Assembly: GCA_045837725.1 (NCBI GenBank)
Contig: JBEWZL010000300.1
Span: forward strand, 1-64,000
Source: Vermamoeba vermiformis
Lineage: Eukaryota > Tubulinea > Echinamoebida
Direction: 5' to 3'
DNA: 64,000 bases
Position numbers and translations under genes: made by a program. Below are positions 19,660-31,830 of the stretch, in pieces; position 1 is the first letter of the stretch; each line of letters opens with the position of its first letter. The notes beneath the pieces are model-generated. The model saw nothing but the letters and a program-made list of their open reading frames with translations, did no database searches and was not told the origin of the DNA.

Positions 19660-22600
19660 ATGCCCCCCGCGTCCAATAAGGCACCTGTTTCGAATAACAA
19701 AAAATCCACTGCTACAGAGAAAAAGGCAAATGGCTACGAGTATAACGCAGAGGACAAAGCTCAAGGTCGTTACACTCTCTACGAACCGAACTCAGAGAAA
19801 GGTGACGACGATATTGACAGCCAGCCTGGACTGCGCACCGGAGTTTATACAAAGAGCGACAACAGCTCTCAAGCTCCGGATAAAGGAAGATACGAAGACA
19901 ACGAAGAGCTGTACAAGGATTCTTACGAGGACAACGAAGAACAGCAGACCAGCAACAAATCAAAAGGGTATTATGAAGACACTCAATACGACACTTATAG
20001 CTATAACACAGACAAATCGTCCACACAGAAAAATTTGTACGAAGATAACAATGAAGAACCTAAAAGCAAAGGATATTATGACAGTAGTAAGGACGCGTCT
20101 TATAGTTACAATACTGACGATAGCAAGGTACCACCATCAAAAGGGAGCTACGAAGATAACGAGGAAGAACAGGAAACGCCATTAAAAGGTTACTACGAAG
20201 ACAATAAAGATGACTCGTATAGCTACAACACGGAGAAACAGCCGAGTCCCAAATCGAAGGGTTATGAAGACAACAAAGAAGATTCATATAGCTATAATGC
20301 AGACAAACAGCCCAGTCCCAAATCAAAAGGCTATTATGAAGACAAAGAAGATTCCTACAGCTACAACACAGAGAAAGAACCGAGTGGCAAATTGAAAGGC
20401 TATTATGAGGACAGCCAAGATGAGTCTTACAGCTACAATGCAGATGACACCACAACGGACAAGCCTGGATACGAATCCAAAGGTCGTGCACCCAAAACCG
20501 AGTACGACGATGGGTATGCCTATAACTCTTCGCACTCTGAAGGAAAAGTTACTCAGACTCCAACCGCCACCGACGGATATGGCAACGAAGACAGCTACGG
20601 TTACAATGTACAATCTGAAGGAGGCACTTACGTCGATAACAGCGAGGCAGAACATGATAAGAAACCAGGAAAAGGATCATACGAGGACGATGACTACGAG
20701 AGCACCGACAGCGATCACTCGGGTGCTGAACCATTTGAAGTGCATCAAGGAGGCTACTTGCAAGGCGATGACGAGGGAGAAACACAAGACGGATATGGTG
20801 CGCACTACAAAGATCGAACTGGATTTTACAAGGACAACGAGAAACCGCCACTCGATGCCTCAGCTCCGATACCCGTGCACCCACCTAGACCCGTAGCACC
20901 AGGTACTGTTCACTTTCTTATTCGCTTTCGTTCTAACTCTATGCAGCTGCGAACGGCGCTCGTGACTGGAATGAAGAGTTTCAAAACATTCAGATTATGG
21001 ATGACTCGACTCCTGAAGCTGCACTGGAGAAGTTGTATCGCATGCACATGCTTTCGAAAGAGTTCACGGAAAAGGCTGTTAAGCTTGGCAAGACCATTAT
21101 CGAAGAGGTCGACAAGCCAGCAGATCAGAAGACTATCAAACCCAAGAATATGGGAGGTGTTGCCGGTGGTGAGAAATACTCCGAGCAAGGCATCTTTTTC
21201 AAGTTCGCCATCGATTTGTTCAAGATTTATGGTGGCGATGAGTTCGCTATCAAAGCGGCCGGTCTCGAGTTACAAGGATTGAAGTGCTTGCTCCAGACTG
21301 GCATTAAGGGATTGCACTATCCGTTGATGATTCTTATTGACTACCGTGGCTATCGATTAATTGGTAAGTGCACGATCGCTACCACCAAATAGTACTAATG
21401 CTGATCTAGCTACTAGCATGCTTCCGCTTGACGCAAACTCGCTGATTTACGGTAGCGGTGATGGTGCTAAGACAATTAAAAAGGAAGACAAGACCTTCAG
21501 CAAGTTAATGAAGCAAGTTGGTGCGAAGCTCAATTTGAAGAAACATCAGGTAGCTTTTGCATTTTAGACTTACTGATCGTATTAACCTTTGCTAAGGTCG
21601 GTTTTGGCGCCATTACTAAACGGCTGTATGCTCCGGCAGACATCGAAGGTCATCGTGGCAAAGATGGACGCTATTACCTGCTCGATACGGCACGTCTGTT
21701 CCCCGCTGAGCCTCCTGCCAGAAACTTAACTGGCCTATTGATTCATGCCTACGATAGAACTCGTGACGAGCGGTAAGTACCTAGTCATTGATACGCAAAA
21801 ACTAAAATTTAATTGCGTAGTTGGCAACCACTGCCTGAGATATCTTACGTGCCCAGTCTCGTCTCAGACAAGCTCATGCGCCAACTCGATGAGTATCTAA
21901 ATAGTGATTACGAAGTACCAGTCAAAGTAAGCTACTTATTTACAACCACTTTAAATTTAACCTAACACCTATCGCAGATCGAAAGCGAAGAGTTTCTTGA
22001 CGGCACGATGTACTACACTAACAGAGGTCCTATCAACATTCGAGCCTCGACACTGTTAGGCAAAGTGATTCAGGGAGACGTTGTTCTTGTCATGAAGGGC
22101 CGCAAGGGTTCATTTTTGTACAATTTGCTGCGGTAAGTCAACACCATTACACTCCTCTTCAACAGATATTAATTGTTCGACACAGACCCGAACTCGTTGC
22201 CAGTGCGAAGACTCCGCTATCAAGTGACTCGTTCTCACCTTTCGGACGACACGACGGCGCTATCCACAACAAAGAAGTGGAGAATGCTTGGTTCTCGTTT
22301 ATCGAATCTGTGCCTCAAAAACTCGAGACGATGGTCACGGAGTTAGAAGACTTCCTTCCCGACAGATTCACGCGCAGCTTGCACAGATACGGAATCAACT
22401 TGCGACACGTTGGACTCATCAGGTCTCTCAGCAAAAGCAACTACATTGCCAAGCAAGCTCTTGTCGAGATGATCACAAGAATTGCCAAGAACTACGTCAG
22501 GTACGAAAAATTGTCAGAATGAGTATTTTCTTAACACCATTGATAGAAATCGAGTGCGCACGTCCAAAGCTGACGACATTAAAGAGATTATCGTGAATCA

Positions 22601-25600
22601 CTTCAATTTACTGCTTGGAAAGGGTGATGCGTCGGACTTTTTCTGGAGATTTGCGATTAAGGTACTCTACGCCAAATCTATTATCGATATCTAACTTTGT
22701 AATTATTTAGACGCAAATTGAAGCAAAATTTAGCAAGGCAAGTTTGGCACTCAACTTGGACGAAAGAAAGTTCCAGTTCGATCTGCGCGACATTATCAAC
22801 AAATTGGCCTTGTTCCAAGTAAGCTCAACTAATAGATAGATGATTCCGATGTAATACTAATGCAATGTAGGTCCTGCAAGAGAAGATTGGTGTTCGCTTT
22901 AAAGACGAAGTGCTCGAGAAACTCTCACTGAATCCTCAGCTGTTAGAGACCGCTTATCCATTCAAACTTGATGATATTGACTCCATCCAAGTGAAGGTCA
23001 AGCACTTGCTCGAGCCTGATTTGACCGAAAAAATTATGGCGTGGATCAAAGAGAACTCTACCGACAATAACATTTTCAATCCGATCAAAGCTAGTCCTTA
23101 TATGGACAAGTTTAGCATTCCGAACACTGAGGTAAGGCGTATCAAATTACTTAGTTGGCTTTCGTTATAACTTCTTACAAGGTCTGCCATATGCTATTGA
23201 ATCAAGCGTTCCGTTTGTTGCAAGAAAAAGATTACAATCAATCAATTGCTCTGATTGAAAAGGCTCAAGAAATTGTCGAGGGAGTCAACCTCTTGCCGAT
23301 TGAAGTCATTCTGAAAATACAATACATAAGGTACTGATTTCACCCCGTTAAATTTTCGTCGCTAACACTGTTTAGGGGCTGTGTTGCTTTATTCAACAGA
23401 AACTATGACCTCGCCAACAAGCACCTCATTTGTGCCTACAAAATCATTACTTCAGTAACGCGCACAGTATCGTAAGTCACTCTCATAATAATAACTATCA
23501 GTCTAACTTCATGGCAGCAACGATAAATTCGGTCGATCTGATCGTCCGTTCCTTTTGCTAATTCTCAACATGCTTTTGAAGTCGGTTTATGACAGCGGCA
23601 ATCGATTGGGCGCTTTGTATTACTCTCTTCAATTCCTGTGCTTTTGGAAACAGTTCCCGTGTCACTGTAAGTTCGCAAGAATTGAACGCGCTAATTATTT
23701 ACGCTGCTGCAGTGCACGAAGAAAATATGCTCTCACTGTTCGGCTATCAACTGCCAATTGCATTGCAGAGTTTACCGGCAATTGCCGGGGAGGGTAACTG
23801 GGCAATCTATCCTGGCTATGAAAAAAGTTTGAATGGCTTTAAACATGTAACAAACGATGTTCAACAGCATCTAATTCGCTCACGTAAGTTTACTTACTCT
23901 TTAAAGCTTGATTCTAATCAGCGACCTCAGTGCTGATGGAACAACGAAGTGGTTTGCTCAGCTTGTCCTCGTTGATGCACAGATTGGATACCAAGCTTGA
24001 CCTTAGCTTGGATATCAACCCATTCATCCGTTATTACAAGAACCTGCACATTTGCCCTCGATTCATCAAGGCGAATCAGTCACAAACGGTCAAGGTAGGA
24101 CATTACGCGATTGGTTTATTTAATAACACCTGAAGGTATACTTGTACGGAGCAACAACGGCTCGACTCACGGTGAAGAACTCGGCTGGAAAACCTGTTTT
24201 TGTGTCAGAAGTTTCCTTCGTTGACTTTGCCACGGAGTTGGTGCTTGATCTTGAGCCCGGCGAATTTACGATGGAATCGGAAGTGATGCTGATGGATAAG
24301 CGCTCGAATAACTTTATAATGAATTCGACGGCTCATTTTTCAGTCATTCCACCACAAAGTAAGCCCTCCTTCGTGTTAGAGCTCGTAATAATGTTTGTTT
24401 TACAGATGGATCGTTTAACTTCCTGCTTGGTTATGACCGCAAAAACGAAGTACCAGTCACATTTATTGTGCCCGATGACAATCCAGTCGAACGCGTCGCT
24501 GTGCACAGCTTACAAAAAATACCACAGGGTTCTCAACCGCGGTCGAGTGAAGATGAAACTAATCCAGTGTTCTATGCAATCAATCGACTTGGAGAAGTCT
24601 GGGAAATGACATGTAAGCCGTATAAGAGTTATATTTGGCCTATTAACACAATCCTAGATGCAAAGCCCATTGCTAGCAAAATAGCCTCGCTGTTACCTTG
24701 GAAGGTCGTGCAAATCGAACAAAGCAGCACGCATTGCATTCTCTTGGCTGCCACTGGCGAAGTGTTTACTTGGGTGAGTTCTATTAATTATCACTTGTCC
24801 ACCCCGAGCATTAATTTACCTACTTCCTTAGGGAACTTCGGAATATGGAGAACTCGGTCATGGTGACACTTCAACCAGATCTGATCCACGATTGGTCGAA
24901 AAGCTCAAAGGTGTTAAGATCAAGGTGAGTTCGCGAACTGTTTATGTTCCAACTTTTACTGACTTCACACAGCGAGTGTTTGCTTACTGTCAACGGTCAT
25001 TCGCTCTATCAGAAGACGGCGTCTTGTACGCTTGGGGAAGATACGCGAACAAAGGTCACAAGTCCGCGTACTTGCCCATGATCTACGACGCGATCAAGAG
25101 CTCTGTTGTTCACGTCGCTGCTTGTCGGGACATTCGTAACACACAAGATTCTCTTGTCAAGACGGCTGCATTCACCACTGAAACAGGCCACGTATATTTT
25201 TCTACTGGGTAAGTAGGCACCATTAATTGATTTGACCCGTGCTCCTAACATTTCTTCTCTGAAGTAACGAGGATACCATACCAAGCGTCATCTTGTGCGA
25301 TTTGATAGCCGATAGATTTATCGTTGAATGTGCTGTTATGGCAGACAGAGTTCTCGCCTTGGACGTGCACGGCAATCTTTCATGCCTCAAGTAAGTAGTA
25401 TAGACGGCCTGTCGTTGAGAAGAATGCCCGTTAACCCTACTTTATCACAGAAGCCACAACTTTGGCGGTGAATTCTATGAAGACAAGCGGGATGTTAGAA
25501 AAATGTATTTGCATGGTCTGCCAGTCACTTCGATCGATCCTTCAGTCGCAGAAGTTTCCGCAGCACTCACTGCAACAGGCGATATTTATTTGGAAGACCG

Positions 25601-27648
25601 CAATCGAGAATTCAGCCACAAGATGCTCCCGCACTTGTTCTACCAAGTTCATGGTCACACGATCAGTCACTTCAGCTGCACTCGCGATCACTTGATTGCT
25701 GTCCCGGGCCCTGCTGTAAGCCAAATTTCTTACCCCGCTAAACGATCCTAATATTATTTTAGCCGTCGTTACCTGTAATCCCTCCATCTGTGTTGCAGCA
25801 AAGAAAGATTTTGGAGACCGTTTCAGGTGCCTTAACCAACACTCGACTCGAGGTCAAGATCGAAGATTTGATCATCAAAGTATTCTGGGCCTCACCGCTT
25901 ACAAAAAGCGACAGATTCGCCATCTACCTGCACGCAGTAGACCCGCCAAACCAAAATGTCAAGCGTACGTACTTCAAAGCTCTTCTCTTTCTACTCACTA
26001 ACCCGGTCTCAAAAGGGTACGGTGCGAGTTCCCAAACAGCTGAAACGCAACAAGAAGGCGAAGTGTGGTTCTCGACCATGTTTGCTCCTGATGAATATAT
26101 TATTAAGGACAAGATCCGCAAGCATCCCTTAATGAATGCGCCCTCTGGTGCTTACTATGTTTCGCTTGAAGTCAACGACAAAGAAATGGCAAAGTCAGCG
26201 CAGTTCGTAGTTGATTTCACGGGTAAGCTCGACCTTGAACGACACAATAGCTAAACGGCTAACTTAACACTCTTTAAGACCCGCAAATGGTGCTCGAACC
26301 AAATCTCGATGAAGTTCGGCCAGGCCAACCAATCACGTGGAAGTTCTTCACTCGTTCTTACAGAACTACCGAGATGATTCATATTATGTAATAACTGACT
26401 CTTCCCTCAACTTTAAATTGGTCTAACATTGTGTCTGCTAGTGACGTCGACAGCGATATGTTGGTTATGGCGGAAATGCCCACATCGGAGAATGCGCGCA
26501 AAAAAGGAACTATGACATTTGCGCACCCTATGGAGGGCTGCAGGTACGAAGTGCGTTATAACAAAGACCCCATGCTGACTTTAATAGGTACTACGCGAGA
26601 TGGAGCTTCACGTACACGACAGACGAAAAGCCCGTGCAACAATTCTTGATGCGTAGTCGCGAAGTGGTGGTCAAATTAGCGCAAGATTATATCAGTAAGT
26701 TTCGCGGCTCGTATAAAGCACCCACCTTAGTTGACCCTCTTGATATAGCTGAGAAAGATGTGCTCGAACTTAACGTGTCGCAATCGCATGTCAAGCCGTC
26801 GAGTACCATCAAAGTGTCTTGGAAATTAGCCCCGTCATTCAAATGCTCCTATAAGGAGGTGCTGGCTATTGCTAATGTAAGCGTTGACGAATTAGATGTA
26901 AATTTACACCGCTTAACCCTTCTCTACAGAGCTCCTGCAAGATGGGATACTCAGATTGGATGAAGATTAGCCAAGTAAGTATACCGTCAATTATGAGATT
27001 CGGATGATCAATGCAGCTAACTCTTGAATACAGCCGAAACAAATAATGACCTCGGAAGGAAGTGCCGAGCTGACTGCACCGCACGAGGAAGGAGAATACG
27101 TTGTTGGCATTATGCTCAATGGCATTGGATTCAGCGGTAGGAATAATTATTGATTTTTATTTACCTATACTGGAAATTGATTAATCTTTCTGTTGCAGGT
27201 CAGAAAGTCAAGACTGTTCCACTCCTCGTGGACGCGAAGGCACCAGATCCAGTCGTCGAAACACCCGCTGTTCAACAGGCACCAATCGTGCTTGCGGTTA
27301 ATAACAACAATAATGCTGGCGGTCATAGTCAGCAACTTCTCGAGTTCGCCAGTATGAAGACAGAGTTTGCCTCGTGGAAAGATTTCTTCGTGCACGCGGG
27401 AGTCAACAACGCAGAGATGTACGGACAAGTCGCGACTGCTATCAACATGCCCGTGTCACTCATCCCCGTGGGTACGTAACATTCGGCGAACAGATCGCAA
27501 TATTAAATATACTGACTTGTATGTAGCTGATTCGTTCTTGATTGCCAAGCTCGGTATTGTAGACATGCAGGATGTGGAAAAAATTCTCTTGAAAGCGTTG
27601 CAGATCCGTGAAGCGAGAATAGCGAAGATGATTATTGGGATGAAATAA
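19660..27648 (+). CDS. CLU-RCC1 fusion protein with Tyr/Asp-rich N-terminal repeats and SAM-like C-terminus
   Basis: Thirty-one exons, all phases checked, give 2163 aa. Residues 1-410 are low-complexity repeats (GYYEDN...DSYSYNT units). From about 415 (starting ARDWNEEF) follows a CLU domain with IDYRGYRLIA and DGRYYLLDTARLFPAEPP, then a TPR-like helical part to about 1250. After an Ig-like segment come RCC1 strands (about 1400-1680; GEVFTWGTSEYGELGHGD). Three more beta-sandwich-like segments (about 1680-2030) precede a SAM-like end (about 2080-2163). CLU proteins control mitochondrial distribution and bind mRNAs for mitochondrial proteins; RCC1 and SAM parts suggest extra binding sites. Classic CLU proteins are about 1,300 aa and lack RCC1 repeats. 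The 414-codon first exon holds all the Tyr-rich repeats. Confidence 0.88.
19930..20500 (+). repeat. coding Tyr/Asp/Glu-rich repeats in the CLU-fusion gene
   Basis: About eight imperfect units of roughly 20-24 codons with the consensus KGYYEDN..DSYSYN(T/A)D. Units differ in length and third positions, which points to gradual divergence plus unequal exchange, not recent slippage. The encoded segment is likely disordered, acidic and rich in Tyr, a composition typical of condensate-forming or adhesive tails. Confidence 0.8.
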
Positions 27649-27797
27649 ATAATCTGCCTTGTTAACAAGGATAAGGCCATGTATGTAATTTCATAACTTT
27701 ACCAGAATCTGGGACAACACGACAAGTGTCTTTCTGGGGACAGCACCCCAAAAAAACCGAAAGCGACTTATTTTTGACGGTTCATGCCACGCCTACC

Positions 27798-28952
27798 ATG
27801 CGTCAGCGTCGATACAAGCCTTGTGTATTTTTTTTGCTGGCCGCTTGTGTTGGGCTCAATGTTTTGTGGTGGTTAGCGGCATCCTCTTCAAAATCGGATG
27901 TTGAGATAACCTACCCTCTGAAAATATGTGAAGTGGCTATTGGCATTACTACCACCGCCACCTATAAAGATAGAGTGCAGATGCAAGAAAAGACTTGGAT
28001 TAAAGAAATGTGCGCAGAGAAGTCTAATTATCGCTTCATTACCGACGAAAAACCTGACAATAATAATTATATTTTTTCTTATTGTCCAAACGACTATAAT
28101 TCAGTATGCTGCAAAACGGCAGATCTAATTCACAAAATATACGAAGTATTTCCACAAAAGAAATGGTTCATGAAGTGCGACGATGATTCCTACGTTGTAC
28201 CCAATAGAGTGGTGGATTTTTTATCGACACTTGACCCTAAAGAACCGATACTAACCGGATGTAAGTCTCAGCGCTCCGTCGCTATTAAAGACTCGATAAA
28301 TTGATATATTTTATCATATTTAACGAAGATCAATCACAATACTATTTTATTCAATAAAAAACATAATTTTTTACGTAAATTAACTCCGGATCTCGAAACG
28401 AATTTCTTAACTTTTTTTCTTTAGTGCCGTACTATGTAGTTCTCGAAAATATGTGCACAATACCACGAACACGTCACAATTGTACCGCTGGAAGTCAACG
28501 CCCTCATATTGGTGGCGAATTCAATTACACTGCTGCAGACAACTTTGCGTACCCTGCCGGAGGTATTCATCACGTCATAACGCAATCAAATTATAACTCA
28601 TAATCAACAGGGCCTTGCTATGCTTTCTCAAATGAATTAGCACGTCGAATGGTGAAGTACAATGTCACAAATCACTACTCAAAGTACTGCAACAGCGAGG
28701 CTCCGTTCGAAGATTTAATGATCTCACGTATCGGTAAGTCTTAAAATGCCCTACAATATGTCGTATTAACTCTATTTTGTAGCTCATGATGTCGGTGGTT
28801 ATGTCGTGGATGGATCGCGGTACTTCGATCAAGATCCAGCAAAGAAAGAAACAATTAAATCCGACACAACGTGTTGTTATCACATGTGGGATAATACATG
28901 GAAGCAAGTGGACAAAATTCACGCTGAGTTGCATTCATCAAGCCCAGAATGA
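27798..28952 (+). CDS. fringe-like glycosyltransferase (GT31 type)
   Basis: Four exons (27798-28260, 28425-28562, 28611-28733, 28783-28952) give 297 aa. The start ATG at 27798 precedes a basic N-terminus and one hydrophobic helix (about aa 9-30), a type II Golgi anchor. The catalytic domain shows KCDDDSYV, the DDD metal and nucleotide-sugar motif of fringe/beta-1,3-glycosyltransferases, then GGPCYAFSNELA and an E-D-L pair near the C-terminus, as in GT31. It would act in the Golgi lumen on glycoproteins or glycolipids; donor and acceptor sugars cannot be told from sequence. Intron 1 (164 nt) is long for this locus. The gene converges on the Mcp1-like gene with a 144-bp gap. Confidence 0.82.
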
Positions 28953-29096
28953 GCCACTACCGATTGTTATTGTAAAATTTGTAAATAATTGACTCGAAAG
29001 CACGTGCAAAATGACCCGATTTATTTCGTTCCAAGGGCCCACGGAATCATCATTAGAAAGTTGGACTCTTCTATTTCTCCGCAACCAAATGTTAGG

Positions 29097-30041
29097 TCAA
29101 AGTCCCATGTCAACTCCAATAATACTAAACAGCCCATTATAATAAGATGCCCAAAAAGCGTGGCGTTCATTCCCCACATCAAAATACACGCCCTTCAAAG
29201 CCACAAGCGACGAAATGACCAACCCTGCGCCAACTCCCATAACTAACAAAAACCATCTACTTTCCAAGAAACCTCTTGCAATCTTGGTTCTCAATAGCCT
29301 ATCAGACGCCTGTATCAGTCCAAATGTCATGTGATACAGGCCTGCGATGCCAATCAACGCAGCGGGCACAAAAAACAACCCAAATCTTTGCAAAGTGAAT
29401 GAGATCAACGACAAGTCTGCTTTGTACTGATCACCGAACATCACACTCGGCAGTCGCAAGCCCATCAAATGCATCGGAACCAACAGGCCAAGAATGTACC
29501 TATTGACAAGCAAGTTGAGACGACTTTATCGACACTACTGCCTATGTATATTGTGTCATTGCAGTGTTGTTAACTTACGCCGAGTATCGATTCAACTTCT
29601 GGGCCGTGGTCAGAGGCTTAATTGCTTTTGGATTCTTTTCCCGAGCCCATCGTCGCACAGTGAGGATTGAATTGGCGAGTATGTGGATTATTAGACTACC
29701 CATAACTACGAACGGCTCAACGTAAGGGTTTTGGTAGTACAACCTGCACTCGTGTTAGTAAACCCGTACGGGTTACTGAGCAAGATCGTTCTTACCTAAA
29801 CAATGCTTGTACTTTCTCGGCCGAGGCTAAGCCAAAATGAGCGAGCCCAACATTGAGCAGATGGAGGAAAACAAACGAAGCGAAAGCTACGCCACTTAAA
29901 ACTATTAAAAAGTCAATTTTGCTAAAAATTTCAACTGGTTAAGGTCCAGCGCTCTATTATTTAATTTTAGTTCTTACCTTGTAATTTGATTAGGCTGTTC
30001 GTTGAAAATATTTTGTCGAATACGCTTGTAGAAGAGCTCAT
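29097..30041 (-). CDS. Mcp1-like (DUF1691) mitochondrial membrane protein
   Basis: Four exons (29978-30041, 29796-29901, 29579-29743, 29097-29499) join to 245 aa, phases checked. The chain has about five hydrophobic helices, with conserved-looking HLLNVGLAHFG, a basic loop (RRWAREKNPKAIKP) and RYILGLLVPMHLMGLRLPSV. The arrangement resembles the DUF1691 family, whose yeast member Mcp1 sits in the outer mitochondrial membrane and supports lipid homeostasis; the fold recalls succinate dehydrogenase membrane anchors. An SDH-like anchor is the main alternative. The 380-bp gap to the divergent mitochondrial coiled-coil gene could be a shared promoter for two mitochondrial proteins. Confidence 0.65.
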
Positions 30042-30421
30042 TGTGGATTAATTTGACCAGATTAGCTTAAAAAAATTAAAAATGGCTACTGATGCACCCT
30101 TGTGTTGGCATTAATATGTTCTCACTGCGAAACAAAATTAATAAATGACGGCTTCGGTAGAATTTCCTTTTTGGAGAAGCGCCGTTTTGCCGTGTTGATC
30201 GACTCCAGACCAAGAGTTGTCTCGCTTGTCTATGTATATCGACGCTACCAATAAGATTACGGTGAACGACAGCCACGCGAGTGTGAGTGAAGTGTGGTGT
30301 TGAGTAAAAACAAAATAGATCGAGTGAAGTCATTTTTGTTTTCAGTCTCCGAGGAGCAGCCACACGTTAACAATCGTGTATTTAACACCTGTTGTAAATA
30401 TTTAGCATTACACAGCTTAAA
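30042..30421. promoter_or_regulatory. divergent intergenic region
   Basis: A 380-bp gap between two oppositely directed genes, both probably for mitochondrial proteins. It must hold both start regions. Reverse frames of 61-95 codons here have no domain or splice support. No TATA box stands out. Confidence 0.4.
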
Positions 30422-31115
30422 ATGTTCAGTGGAATCGTTCACAGATACTGCTCACGATCAGCAAGCCGGTATTTTTCTACATCCAAGCAATCAGCGGAGA
30501 GTTACAAAGATAAAGTCTCAAAATCTTTTAAAGAAGCTTGGAAAGAAGAACAAGACAATAATGGACGAGGTAATTATCTGTAAACAACCAGATTCTGCGA
30601 TCCGCTCTCAGGGCAATAGAGCTTTTATCCTATAATATTTAATGGCATAAAAGAGTTATGTGGCGCTACAGATATGATTATAATCTCTTCTATTATTTTT
30701 TTACAATTTTGAAATATTTTTTGTCCGTGACATCCAAACTTACTCTCTAATCGCAGGCCTCATCTTCCCCGCCCTATTTACTGTTGGATTTATTTTATAT
30801 TATTCGTCTGCCAAGGATAAAGAACGAAGATTAGCAAGCAGAGCGGAAGAAGCTGAAAGAGAAAGCAAAAGTACGAAAGAGGCGCTTAATGAAGCCAAGC
30901 AAACTATTAGACAAAAAGAAGCACACTTTGAACAATATAAAACCAATCTCCGAACTGAATTTGATGCTCAATCTGCTTCGATCGCAAAGAACCTACGAGT
31001 AAAAGAGAACGTATTGAAGCAAGAAATTACAAAAGTATTGGATAAAGTCGATAATACGGCTATTTCGCCTATTCAAGAAAAAACAACGAATACCACGAGC
31101 GAATCCAAACAATAA
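30422..31115 (+). CDS. small mitochondrial membrane protein with coiled coil
   Basis: Two exons (30422-30569, 30757-31115) give 168 aa. The N-terminus (MFSGIVHRYCSRSASRYFST) is rich in Arg and Ser and free of acids, like a mitochondrial presequence. One membrane helix follows (about aa 50-66, LIFPALFTVGFILYY), then a charged stretch of about 75 residues predicted to be a coiled coil. The layout (presequence, single helix, coiled coil) is common among inner-membrane assembly or contact-site proteins, but no family is recognised. The 187-nt intron is long for this region. The stop lies 72 bp from the convergent glutaredoxin gene. Confidence 0.7.
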
Positions 31116-31187
31116 ACGTAAGTTTACTGCAGATCTCATCAACACGTAAAGATTACACTATTGACGGCAGTGCTAAATACGCACATA

Positions 31188-31594
31188 CTACGCAGTATGT
31201 TGCTTTTGCATTCTTTGTTGTTGCAAGAGCGTGTCGTCGAACTTTATGCCGGCACCTCGGAGACGATCCATCAAAGTTCCGTCATCACGAGCCTTCTTAG
31301 TAGCGTCTTCGCCACCGATGAATTGACCATTAATGTAGACATAAGGGACAGTAGTCTGCCTAGTCTCTGTCGTCAATTCTTTGCGAAGCAAATCCGCTTC
31401 CTTTTCCTCTACAAATAGATGTGAGAAAGTCTGACTTTCTAGGACCAATAAAGCCTACCTAGGAGGTCCAAGTTGACGCGCTTGAAAGGGATTGAAGACG
31501 TGCTGAACATGTGGCTCACACCGTTCGTGTGCTCACAAGTACTTTTGCCAATGACAAGGACTTTGTTCTGGGTTTTTAAATCATAGACATTCAT
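31188..31594 (-). CDS. glutaredoxin-like protein with CxxT active site
   Basis: Two exons (31459-31594, 31188-31408) give 118 aa. The thioredoxin-like fold shows KSTCEHTNGV where CPYC is usual, then TVPYVYINGQFIGGEDA with the cis-Pro and the glycine pair of glutaredoxins, and a C-terminal helix. The second active-site Cys is replaced by Thr, so only monothiol chemistry (deglutathionylation or Fe-S handling) is possible. It lacks the CGFS of Fe-S-carrying monothiol glutaredoxins. The C-terminal tail is Gln-rich. Likely cytosolic, as no presequence is visible. Confidence 0.82.
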
Positions 31595-31830
31595 TGCTGA
31601 CTGTTGCTGTTATGCAATTTAAAGGTTTTCATTGGACGCTTTTATCTTTTTTCGTGCTACGGTACGAATTTTGATAGAAATTTACTTTCGCCAGTCAATT
31701 TGCCTGAAAATCGATAAGAATTGCTGCCGAGCGAACGAAACAAACGCAGTAGATTTGGTCTTGTTATTTGAACTAGGTGTAATACAAAAACGTTTATGTA
31801 CAAATTAAACAAAAATTACATCAGATCTGA

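Noticed and set aside
20060-20655. Long reverse frames over the Tyr-rich repeats
   Set aside because: Periodic coding DNA often keeps other frames open; the Cys- and Leu-rich products have no domain and follow the repeat period.
26695-26718. 24-nt intron in the CLU-RCC1 gene
   Set aside because: A gtaagt...aag frame exists, but reading straight through is open and in frame, and 24 nt is far below the usual intron length here.
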